Origin: Planctomycetota bacterium
GTDB lineage: Bacteria > Planctomycetota > Phycisphaerae > Sedimentisphaerales > Anaerobacaceae
Direction: 5' to 3'
NCBI GenBank assembly: GCA_022563885.1
Contig: JADFMM010000007.1
Coordinates: 1 to 58,239, forward strand
DNA length: 58,239 nt
Shown here: positions 33,593 to 41,550 of the stretch, one piece after another
Numbering within the stretch: the first letter of the stretch is position 1
Layout: every line of letters begins with the position of its first letter
Notes under the pieces: generated by a model
Told to the model about the DNA's origin: nothing
Databases searched by the model: none
The model's input: the letters and a program-made list of their open reading frames with translations, nothing else
Translations under genes and position numbers: made by a program

Positions 33593-35254
33593 GTGAGGCA
33601 GACATTGCGGATTGGACTCGCCCAAATTAATACGACGGTCGGTGACTTCCAGGGCAACCTGTACAAGATGATTGAATCTTGGCAGCAGGCCCGGGAACAA
33701 GGCGTGGAATTGCTTGTTTTTCCCGAGCTGGCGATTTGCGGATATCCACCGGAAGACCTGTTGCACAAGCCTCATTTTCTGCAGGCGAACCGAACGGCAC
33801 TACAGGCCTTAGCCTCGGCCTGCCCTGACATCGTCTTGGTCGTTGGGTTCGCCGATGGCCAGGAGCACAAGGCCTATAATGCGGCCGCGATCCTGCGCGA
33901 GGGAGAGATCGATCAGATCTATCGCAAGGGTCGGTTGCCCAACTTCAGTGTTTTTGATGAGTCTCGTTATTTTGTGACCGGCCTGGAACCGGTGGTCATA
34001 GAGGTGGGCTCGATTCGCGTGGTTCCGACGATCTGCTATGACCTGTGGAACGTATCCTGGTTGGAGAAGTGGCTGGAGAGGGTCGGTTCGTTTGATCTGC
34101 TGCTCAACATTTCCGCCTCTCCCTTTGACATGGGAAAGATTCGCAAGCGGGAAGCGGTCATCCGTCGCTATGGAGAAGAGTTTGCCACGCCCTTGGCCTA
34201 CTGCAATTTGGTGGGCGGACAGGATGAGTTGGTCTTCGACGGACGCAGCATGCTTGCAGATGCATCAGGACGAGTGGTCTTGCGTGCCGCCCCCTTCGAG
34301 GAGGATCTGTTGATCGCGGACATTGTCGTCCCTGCCAAGGGGCCGGCCTCGCTGACACCCATCAGCCACCCGGCTAAGCGTTGTGAGGATCAGTTAGATG
34401 AAGTCTACAGCGCGTTGTTGCTGGGCACGCGGGACTACGTACGCAAGAATGGTTTCAGCAACATCTTGGTGGGGCTCAGCGGTGGGATCGATTCGGCGTT
34501 GACGGCGGCCATCGCGGTGGCCGCGCTGGGGCCCGATCAGGTCGTGGGGATCACGATGCCCTCCAAGTTTAACAGTTCTGAGACGCTTGCCGATGCGAGC
34601 CTGTTGGCAGAGAACTTGGGAATCACACTGCAAACGCTGCCGATTGGCGCCGTCCTGGACCATTTCAACGAGACGCTCGCTCGAGTCCCAGGCTGGGACG
34701 CGGGGGGGATCGCCTACGAGAATCTGCAGGCGCGGATTCGGGGTACCTTGCTCATGTCCCTGAGTAATCAATTGGGAGCGATGGTATTGACGACCGGCAA
34801 CAAGAGCGAGACCTCGGTAGGGTATTCCACTCTGTATGGTGACTCCGCGGGGGGATTCGCCGTGATCAAGGATGTGCCGAAGACCCTGGTCTATCGGCTG
34901 GCACGCTACGTGAATGAACGCGCGGGGAAAGCCGTGATTCCCGAAACGACCATCACTCGGGCGCCGAGCGCGGAGTTGCGGCCCGACCAAAAGGACAGTG
35001 ACAGCTTGCCCGACTACGAAGTCCTGGATGAGATCATTCGGGGTTATGTAGAGAGGGATGAGTCGGCCGCGCAACTGGTCGAGTCGGGCTTGCCGGAGGA
35101 AGAGGTCAATCGCGTCATTCGGTTGATTGATCGCAACGAATACAAGCGACGGCAATCCCCGCCGGGCGTTCGCATCACCAACAAGGCCTTCGGCAAAGAC
35201 CGTCGTCTGCCCATCACCAATCGTTATGATGCGACCTACACGAAGAGTTCTTAG
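33593..35254 (+). CDS. nadE: Glutamine-dependent NAD+ synthetase
   Basis: 553 residues; GTG 33593 is preceded by AGGA, TTG 33605 is the alternative. N-terminal nitrilase-type glutaminase domain: catalytic Glu in FPELAICGYPPEDLL, Lys in YRKGRLPNF, Cys in TICYDLW. C-terminal synthetase: P-loop LSGGIDSALTAAI, then TGNKSETSVGYSTLYGD and DSDSLPDYEVLD. It makes NAD+ from deamido-NAD+, ATP and glutamine. Its upstream region is the MITE, so promoter signals must be inside or beyond that element. Its stop overlaps the convergent ATP-cone gene's stop. Confidence 0.96.
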   Translation: MRQTLRIGLAQINTTVGDFQGNLYKMIESWQQAREQGVELLVFPELAICGYPPEDLLHKPHFLQANRTALQALASACPDIVLVVGFADGQEHKAYNAAAILREGEIDQIYRKGRLPNFSVFDESRYFVTGLEPVVIEVGSIRVVPTICYDLWNVSWLEKWLERVGSFDLLLNISASPFDMGKIRKREAVIRRYGEEFATPLAYCNLVGGQDELVFDGRSMLADASGRVVLRAAPFEEDLLIADIVVPAKGPASLTPISHPAKRCEDQLDEVYSALLLGTRDYVRKNGFSNILVGLSGGIDSALTAAIAVAALGPDQVVGITMPSKFNSSETLADASLLAENLGITLQTLPIGAVLDHFNETLARVPGWDAGGIAYENLQARIRGTLLMSLSNQLGAMVLTTGNKSETSVGYSTLYGDSAGGFAVIKDVPKTLVYRLARYVNERAGKAVIPETTITRAPSAELRPDQKDSDSLPDYEVLDEIIRGYVERDESAAQLVESGLPEEEVNRVIRLIDRNEYKRRQSPPGVRITNKAFGKDRRLPITNRYDATYTKSS

Positions 35255-35841
35255 GCGCCAATGTGTAGGTGATCTTGCGCTCGCAGCACCATGGCTGCGT
35301 CGCTCAAGACCAGCGTTTTGATGAGGCTGGCGGGCACCAAATTGATGCCCACATTGAAGATTTTCTCTTCCACCATGGAGGCGATAGCGCGTGCCGACTG
35401 TCGGGTGATGGCGTACTCGTTCATCAGGTCTGCTGCGATGAGCGACTTGTTCCAACGCGCCGTTTCTCCCAACTCGGTGGTGTCCCACAGTCGCTGTGCA
35501 TCGGCGAGATCGTTGAGTTGCATCGATACGACTTCGACTCGGTTTCGTTTGAGGCGCCGTTGGTAGTGATGGTTCGCCAAGGCGGCGGCCGCGGAATCAT
35601 GACCGGTCGTCGTCAGAACGACCTTAACGACGGATAGGATCTCGCTGCTGGAGACAACCTTCCTGGGCGTGTTTTCGTTATGGTAGAGGTAGTAGGTCAC
35701 GACGTCGGCAAGTTCTTGTGCGAGAAAGACGTCAGGGAGCCCATCATGGTCGAAGGCATTGTTCAGGGTGCCCAGTACCTTCGTGTGTAGGTACTCCTCG
35801 ACCGATTGATCTGTTTTAGTCACTTCCAACTGCTGGGCCAT
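35251..35841 (-). CDS. ATP-cone-like protein next to nrdR
   Basis: 196 residues. RKVVSSSEILSVVKVVLTTT followed by HDSAAAALANHHYQRRLKRN resembles the ATP-cone helices of NrdR and ribonucleotide reductases, and the N-terminal part (VEEYLHTKVLGTLNNAF, LAQELADVVTYYLY) may be a second degenerate cone. No reductase catalytic region is attached. It follows nrdR in the same direction after 26 bases and is probably a partner in dNTP-dependent control. Not a family I can name. Confidence 0.65.
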   Translation of the reverse strand: MAQQLEVTKTDQSVEEYLHTKVLGTLNNAFDHDGLPDVFLAQELADVVTYYLYHNENTPRKVVSSSEILSVVKVVLTTTGHDSAAAALANHHYQRRLKRNRVEVVSMQLNDLADAQRLWDTTELGETARWNKSLIAADLMNEYAITRQSARAIASMVEEKIFNVGINLVPASLIKTLVLSDAAMVLRAQDHLHIGA

Positions 35842-35867
35842 GAGGACTGCGTGCCTCCATGCTGTAT

Positions 35868-36359
35868 CTATTCATCAAATAACTTCAACTGCTCCAGGGG
35901 TTCTGCTTCGTCAATCGCCCGGGTCACTTCCTTGATCAGATCCGAAGCGCTCGCAAATTCACGGTAAATACTTGCAAAACGAATATAGGAGATGTTGTCG
36001 ACGGCACGCAGATACTTCATCGCCAGCTCACCGATTACTGTGCTGGGAACTTCTTTGTCATAGCGTCGAAAAATGTGCTCTTCGGTTTTGTCGGCGATGC
36101 CCTGAATCTGCTCTGCCGACACGTGTCTCTTGTAGCACGCCTTTTCCAATCCTCCCAACACGTTATCGCGAGAATAGGGGACCCGACTCTTGTCGCGCTT
36201 GATGACCTTCAGTTTGAGTCCGTCATTTGTTTTTTCATAGGTCGTAAACCGGCGTTTGCACGAGAGACATAGGCGCCGTCGTCGAATCGTGCGTCCCCCA
36301 TCACTTGAACGCGAGTCAACGACCCTGTCCTGGTCTGTCATGCAAAACGGGCAGCGCAA
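35868..36359 (-). CDS. nrdR: Transcriptional repressor NrdR
   Basis: 163 residues, standard length. Zinc ribbon MRCPFCMTDQDRVVDSR with the second pair in CLSCKRRFTTYE, followed by the ATP-cone (VIKRDKSRVPYSRDNVLGGL, YIRFASIYREF). NrdR senses nucleotide pools and represses ribonucleotide reductase genes. No NrdR boxes or nrd genes were seen in the window apart from the ATP-cone-like partner downstream. Confidence 0.96.
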   Translation of the reverse strand: MRCPFCMTDQDRVVDSRSSDGGRTIRRRRLCLSCKRRFTTYEKTNDGLKLKVIKRDKSRVPYSRDNVLGGLEKACYKRHVSAEQIQGIADKTEEHIFRRYDKEVPSTVIGELAMKYLRAVDNISYIRFASIYREFASASDLIKEVTRAIDEAEPLEQLKLFDE

Positions 36360-36532
36360 AACGTCAATGACCTCACACCTATCATAACCCTAGATCCAAA
36401 AAGATACCGTAGTGTGACCACATTTCCAAGAAATGTCAAATATCTTATCAAGGTTGCCGTGGGGGGCTCGAGCTTTTCCCCAAAGTCGCTGGGCGGCGCA
36501 TGTTCTCACGGCATGGATCTTTGGCGCCCCAA

Positions 36533-36568
36533 GAAAAAAGGCCACAGTCAACGAATGAACTGTGGCCT
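36533..36568 (-). terminator. Rho-independent terminator
   Basis: Read on the minus strand, AGGCCACAGT pairs with ACTGTGGCCT (36559-36568 with 36539-36548) and is followed by a run of T (36533-36538). It lies 28 bases after the stop of the beta-helix/PKD gene ending at 36596 and shields nrdR from it. Confidence 0.9.
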
Positions 36569-36595
36569 CTGAATTCGTATTCCGGGCTGATCGTG

Positions 36596-38941
36596 TTAGG
36601 GGCACTGGGTGACCAGGATCTTGTCCGTGCCTTGGAAGGATTGACCCGACTTGAGTTTGCCAACGACGGTCAGTTCAGACATGGTGTTGACCGGCAACGT
36701 GGCGGTCAGCTGGGCCTTGTCAAAGAGCCCGACGATGGTGGTCATGACCGTGCCGTCGTTCGTTTCAAAGGTGTACTGGTAATACGATTGAACGCCAACC
36801 GGATTGAGGGTCATGGGGGTGGCCACATCAACCTGATTCTCAGAGGTCCCATAGAGGCGGACCATGGCGATCACATAGGATGAACCACAGTTTCCTTTTT
36901 GGAGGGTGTAGGGGTACAACCAGAGTTGGCTGTCCAGAGCCGTCAGCACCGTAATGACCACTGGATCGGGGGCTGATGTCAGACTGCCGTCACCCACGAT
37001 CAGGTTGATCACGTGTTGACCCTGGGGAAGCGTAATCGTGGGATTGCCGCCGCTGGCATAGTAGGGAATGCCATTGATCACCCAGTTCCAGGAATAGTTG
37101 AGCGGATCGCCGTCCGGATCGTATGAGGCCGACCCGTTCAATACGACGGAGGCCATGCCGAAAACCGATGTATACACCGTTTGATCCGCACCCGCGTTGG
37201 CGATGGGGGCATGATTGCCACCCGGTGGTGGTGGGGGGGGCGGTGCGGTGCTGGAGCCATACTCATAGGCGCCCATGTCGACGATGGGCGGGCTGCCGTT
37301 GCCGGTATCGAAGACCAGGGGATTGTCCTGGAACCGCGACTTCCCATCCAGGTCCCTCGTGATGTCAAAGGGCACGGCGAAATTCTCACCGGCGTCGATG
37401 CTGGGCGAACTCCCTTGGAGTCTCAGGTTGTCATCCTCCGTACCTGCCGTATAGTCAAACCCCAGGGCATCTACAAACCGCGGATCCATATGGACCACGC
37501 CGGGGCCGGAGGCCGGGCAGGAGGTGTTGGAATAAGAGAGTTCTATCAGAGAGCCGTCGCTGTTGTCGATACAGTTTGCCCCGTCCCAAAGAATCGTGTT
37601 GCGGATTTTGACATGACTTCGATCGGAGGGACCCTTCCAATTGTCTGTTGAGAGGGAGGTCCCGTGTAGGGCCGAATTGTTGGCGAAGGAGCAATTGATG
37701 AGGGTGACGTCCGAGTCAAAGATGCTCATCCCGCCCCCTTTCTCGTTGGCGCTATTACCGCTCAAAACACAGTTGATATAGGTGCATTCACTCGATCGAT
37801 TGTGGGTGGCACCCCCATCGTCGGTGTACGCCACATTGCCGTTGAAGACACAGTCGATGAAGGTGGCCGTGCATTGGTTGTTCTCCACAGCGCCGCCCTC
37901 ACGGGTCTCGTTGTTGTAGAATTCGCAGTCTTTGATGGTCACGCGGGAGTCGCGGCTGTTTTGCATCGCGCCACCGGCGGTACCGGAGGAATTCCCGACA
38001 AACAGGCAGTCCGTGACCACGAGATCAGTGCTAACCGATTTAATGGCCCCGCCGTGGTGGCCACCATCGTTGCCGTAGAACTGGCAGTGGCTGACGCCGA
38101 CATCGCTGTTGTTGTTATAGATGCCGCCTCCATCTGCCTGGAAATGAGCTCGGTTGTCCTCGAAAATGCAATGGGCGATGACCGGGCTTGCTCGACCGTT
38201 GTTGAAGATCCCGGCACCGAAGTCTTCGCTGAAGTTTTGGATGAAGGTACACTCGGTTATCGTGGCTGCGGCCGCATAGACGTAGGCCGCACCGCCACCC
38301 TCACGTGCGGTGTTCAGATTGAACTTGCACTGTCGGATCTTCGGCCCTCCCCTATAAATGAACAGGCCGGCGCCCCGACTCTCTCGTAAGGGCCAATCGC
38401 GCCCGCCATTGGCATTGCCGCCATAGAGGGTAAAACCATCTAGAACTGCGTTTGACTTGTTTCCATTGCTGGTGACCACGCTGTAGGCGTTGTCCTGACG
38501 AGTTGTCTCGCTGATATAGAGTCGGGCGTTCCAGTCGTCCGGATCCACGTAGAGATCGTCGCCGTTGAGGTCACCGCTGAGAATGGTCTCGTATAGAGAG
38601 ATGTTGCGGACATCGGGCGTGAAGGAGCCATAGCCTGCGAATCCGCCCAGCAGGGAGACGCCATCCTTCAGTTCGAAGGTTGCTGTACGGTTTGGGTCGA
38701 CGGGGCCGTCGGCTTGGTTGGGACGGTAGGTGCCTTGGGCGACTCGGATCGTGTCTCCCGACACAGCCTGGGCGAGTGCATCCTGCAGAAAATGGAACGC
38801 GTGGAACCAGGATGTTCCGTTGCTTGCCCCGGTAGCGGTGTCATCGACGTAGATGATGTTGGCCTGAACTGCTGCGGTCCACGAGGTCAGCAGCAAAATC
38901 GCAAACAGGCAAAACGGCAGCGGTTTCATTCGGGTCCTCAT
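36596..38941 (-). CDS. Secreted beta-helix protein with PKD-like domain
   Basis: 781 residues with signal peptide (FCLFAILLLTSWTAAVQANI). Then IYVDDTATGASNGTSWFHAF and DGVSLLGGFAGYGS, the start of planctomycete-type polymorphic beta-helix proteins. From about residue 190 to 480 there are repeated turns of the form C-x-F-x-x-N (CKFNLNTAREGGGAAYVY, CIFEDNRAHFQADGGGIYNN, CLFVGNSSGTAGGA). IVDMGAYEYG closes the helix; a Pro/Gly linker leads to a PKD-like domain (NAGADQTVYTS, NGSASYDPDGDPLNYSW) and a beta-rich C-terminal domain. Likely an extracellular adhesin or glycan-binding protein; single-gene transcript with its own terminator. Confidence 0.85.
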   Translation of the reverse strand: MRTRMKPLPFCLFAILLLTSWTAAVQANIIYVDDTATGASNGTSWFHAFHFLQDALAQAVSGDTIRVAQGTYRPNQADGPVDPNRTATFELKDGVSLLGGFAGYGSFTPDVRNISLYETILSGDLNGDDLYVDPDDWNARLYISETTRQDNAYSVVTSNGNKSNAVLDGFTLYGGNANGGRDWPLRESRGAGLFIYRGGPKIRQCKFNLNTAREGGGAAYVYAAAATITECTFIQNFSEDFGAGIFNNGRASPVIAHCIFEDNRAHFQADGGGIYNNNSDVGVSHCQFYGNDGGHHGGAIKSVSTDLVVTDCLFVGNSSGTAGGAMQNSRDSRVTIKDCEFYNNETREGGAVENNQCTATFIDCVFNGNVAYTDDGGATHNRSSECTYINCVLSGNSANEKGGGMSIFDSDVTLINCSFANNSALHGTSLSTDNWKGPSDRSHVKIRNTILWDGANCIDNSDGSLIELSYSNTSCPASGPGVVHMDPRFVDALGFDYTAGTEDDNLRLQGSSPSIDAGENFAVPFDITRDLDGKSRFQDNPLVFDTGNGSPPIVDMGAYEYGSSTAPPPPPPPGGNHAPIANAGADQTVYTSVFGMASVVLNGSASYDPDGDPLNYSWNWVINGIPYYASGGNPTITLPQGQHVINLIVGDGSLTSAPDPVVITVLTALDSQLWLYPYTLQKGNCGSSYVIAMVRLYGTSENQVDVATPMTLNPVGVQSYYQYTFETNDGTVMTTIVGLFDKAQLTATLPVNTMSELTVVGKLKSGQSFQGTDKILVTQCP

Positions 38942-39336
38942 GTCTGTGTCCTTTCCATTCTGATTCCAAATCCAATTAACCCTAGAGTTGGATGGCTCAG
39001 TCTATGTCGGCATAATCCATGGAGTACTAACCTACGAATGCGAGATTCTAGCCAAATCACCCTGTTTCAGAATGGGTCTCGAAACGGCTGACCGGGTGAG
39101 TCGTAGTTGCCATCGACCGCCAAGCCCGTTCTTGAAGCCAACTCTGGAAGTGTAGTTCCCACGCCGGCCAAAGTGTAACGGTTTAACCCCTCCGTGAGGT
39201 GAATGTCAGGTGGTTTTCTACCAGGTACTCCTTCTGTATGACTTCAGTTGTACTAAATGCGCAACAGATTTTCAAAGAAAAAACCGTGTTTTGGAGAGGG
39301 CGCGCCCCCCAGGGCAGTCTCATCGAACAATAAGGG
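38942..39336. other. Intergenic, no gene seen
   Basis: Divergent spacer between the beta-helix gene promoter side and the ispD end. A + strand frame (39210-39401) lacks motif or ribosome site. No clear terminator for ispD. Confidence 0.4.
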
Positions 39337-40092
39337 TCACCACTGGGCCTCCTCATAGGCCCCTATCGGACCTTCGGGTCTGTCCTTTGGCCGTGATTTG
39401 ATGATGGCCTCCGCCACCGCCACGTCCGTGCCGTGAGTGATCTTCATGTTGGTTGAATCCGACTCGACGATGGCCACCGATTCTCCCAGGCGCTCGACGA
39501 GCTGCGCATCGTCGCTGATAGGCGTTTTCCGCGGATCGAGAAACTTGAGTTGCTCGTAGGCCCTGGTCAGGAGGGCCTTGTCAAAGACCTGAGGGGTCTG
39601 TGCCTCATACAGATTGGACCGGTCAATCGTCCGCGTAATCAGGCCGTTCTCAGTCTCCTTTATGGTGGGAATCACCTTGGCGGCGAGAATCGCCGCCCGT
39701 GTCTGGGAGGCCCTGGCGATGACCTTGTCGATGAGCGATTGAGTCAGGCAACAGCGTGCCGCGTCGTGGATTGCCACCAGCTCGACGTCCTTCGCGATCA
39801 GGGCCAGTCCGTTCGCCACCGTCGTAAACCGCTCCTTTCCCCCCAGGAAGGTCCGGACGCCAAAAAACTGCAGGTTTGGACCCCACTTGATCTCCACGAT
39901 CTCTTCGTCTTCCGGCGCGATACCCAGGAGCACTTGCTTGACGTCCTCGCGTTCGGTGAACAGTTCCACACTGCGCAGGAAGGCCGCTTTGCCGGCCACG
40001 TTGACGAAGGGTTTTTTCTTCTTTTGTCCAAACCGGCTGCTGCTGCCGGCGGCACAAATGATCGCCGCTACCTTCTTGCCCATCGTTATCAT
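39337..40092 (-). CDS. ispD: 2-C-methyl-D-erythritol 4-phosphate cytidylyltransferase
   Basis: 251 residues; ATG 40092 or, three codons later, ATG 40083 (MGKKVAAIICAAGSSSRFG). The CTP-binding glycine-rich AAGSSSRFGQKKKKPF and IHDAARCCL identify IspD; family members usually have HDAARP at the latter site, so the Cys after Arg is unusual. DDAQLVERLGESVAIVES and NMKITHGTDVAVAEAI complete the fold. It activates MEP with CTP in isoprenoid synthesis. No ispF follows; the two are often adjacent elsewhere. Confidence 0.93.
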   Translation of the reverse strand: MITMGKKVAAIICAAGSSSRFGQKKKKPFVNVAGKAAFLRSVELFTEREDVKQVLLGIAPEDEEIVEIKWGPNLQFFGVRTFLGGKERFTTVANGLALIAKDVELVAIHDAARCCLTQSLIDKVIARASQTRAAILAAKVIPTIKETENGLITRTIDRSNLYEAQTPQVFDKALLTRAYEQLKFLDPRKTPISDDAQLVERLGESVAIVESDSTNMKITHGTDVAVAEAIIKSRPKDRPEGPIGAYEEAQW

Positions 40093-40207
40093 GTCTCCAC
40101 AACTTAATCAAGAGTCCCATTATGGAGAACTCGCCAAGCTTGGAAAGAAAAATGACGGCCTTGTTACCTGTTCCCTGGCAAATACCGATATACCAGCACA
40201 CTACAAG

Positions 40208-40420
40208 GCTTTGTCAGAAAACTCCATCGTCGGCCCGAGAGCGAGCGTTTTTTCGCCTGGCAAAGACGGCGAAGCAGGCGATGTTGGTTTTATCGTCGAT
40301 ACAGCCGGATGCGGCTAGGCGGACAACCATGTTGCCTTCGTGCAGCCCTTGCTGCGGTAGCAGCGTCGAACAGCTAAGAAAACAAGCCGCTCGAAGCCAG
40401 ATCGAGTTTTCTGACACAGC
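40208..40420. mobile_element. IS5-like MITE, 213-base copy
   Basis: Left end GCTTTGTCAGAAAACTC and right end GAGTTTTCTGACACAGC differ at one position as inverted repeats. The element is bounded on both sides by CAAG (40204-40207, 40421-40424), a perfect 4-base target duplication. It contains no transposase. It shares its interior with the 33422-33581 copy. Confidence 0.88.
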
Positions 40421-40554
40421 CAAGTACCCCGTTTCCCGGGGCGGCCCCTAACGCTACTAACTCATGTATAGGCAGACGGTTGCAATTCTTTGTTGATGAG
40501 ACTACCATCATGCACCCGCCAGTAGACAGCCACGTAAACAGTGACGGAGTTTGA

Positions 40555-41550
40555 ATGATAAAAAGCGGCGACGAAGCGGATCTGCCCCAAATTTCGGTGG
40601 TTGTGCCCCTACTCAATGAGCAAGACAATCTCGTTCAACTCTATCAGGAGACAACCGAGGCCCTGGAGGGAAAGCTCTCTTTTGAGTGCATCTTCGTGGA
40701 CGATGGCAGCACCGACGACAGCTTTGCCATCCTCCGCTCCTTGCAGGAAAAAGACGAGCGTCTCAGGGTCATCAGACTCCGTAGGAATTTCGGCCAGACC
40801 GCCGCCATGAGTGCCGGATTCGCACATGCCCGGGGCGCGGTGATCATACCCATGGACGCCGATCTGCAGAACGACCCCCGCGACATTCCCATGCTCGTCG
40901 CCAAACTGGATGAGGGTTACGATGTGGCCAGTGGCTGGCGTAAGAAACGGCAGGATGCGGCCCTGACCCGCTTGCTCCCTTCGCTGATTGCCAATTGGTT
41001 GATCGCTCGGATCACCGGTGTCCGGATCCATGATTACGGCTGCACGCTCAAGGCCTATCGCCGCGAGGTCCTGGAGGAGATACGCCTCTACGGGGAAATG
41101 CATCGTTTCATACCGGCCTTGGCCAGTTGGTCTGGCGCCCGCGTCGCCGAATGTGTGGTGCACCATCGACCCAGGACGGCAGGCATCGCCAAATACGGGT
41201 TGGGCCGAACCTTTAAAGTCTTGCTGGATCTAATCACCGTCAAGTTTTTGGGCTCCTTCTCTACCAAACCAATTTATGTCTTCGGCGGACTCGGCGGTCT
41301 TACCGGCATCCTGGCCTGTCTCGTCGGCATGGTTGTCATCGTTCAGAAGGTGGGTCGGAATCATCTGGACATGACCGGCAATCCCCTGCTGATCCTTACG
41401 GCGGTCTTGATGATCACGACGGTTCAATTTGTGCTCATGGGACTACTCGCCGAACTCTTGGTGCGGACCCATCATGAGTCGCAGGGCCGTCCGACCTATG
41501 TTGTGAAGGAGACTCTGGGCATGCCGCCATCCTCCAAGGAGCAAGCATGA
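40555..41550 (+). CDS. Polyisoprenyl-phosphate family-2 glycosyltransferase
   Basis: 331 residues. GT-A domain with VVVPLLNEQDNLVQLY, VDDGSTDDSF, RRNFGQTAAMSAGF and the metal-binding MDADLQNDP; DYGCTLKAYRREV follows. Two C-terminal membrane spans (about residues 240-265 and 280-305) place it with DPM1/GtrB/ArnC enzymes, which load a sugar from a nucleotide donor onto undecaprenyl phosphate at the cytoplasmic face. It starts the glycan operon; the next gene overlaps its last four bases and encodes a likely lipid-sugar-using GT-C enzyme. Confidence 0.93.
   Translation: MIKSGDEADLPQISVVVPLLNEQDNLVQLYQETTEALEGKLSFECIFVDDGSTDDSFAILRSLQEKDERLRVIRLRRNFGQTAAMSAGFAHARGAVIIPMDADLQNDPRDIPMLVAKLDEGYDVASGWRKKRQDAALTRLLPSLIANWLIARITGVRIHDYGCTLKAYRREVLEEIRLYGEMHRFIPALASWSGARVAECVVHHRPRTAGIAKYGLGRTFKVLLDLITVKFLGSFSTKPIYVFGGLGGLTGILACLVGMVVIVQKVGRNHLDMTGNPLLILTAVLMITTVQFVLMGLLAELLVRTHHESQGRPTYVVKETLGMPPSSKEQA

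Noticed and set aside
34394-35488. 364-codon open frame on the minus strand
   Set aside because: Antisense to the nadE synthetase domain and the start of the ATP-cone gene's complement; composition is that of a shadow frame.
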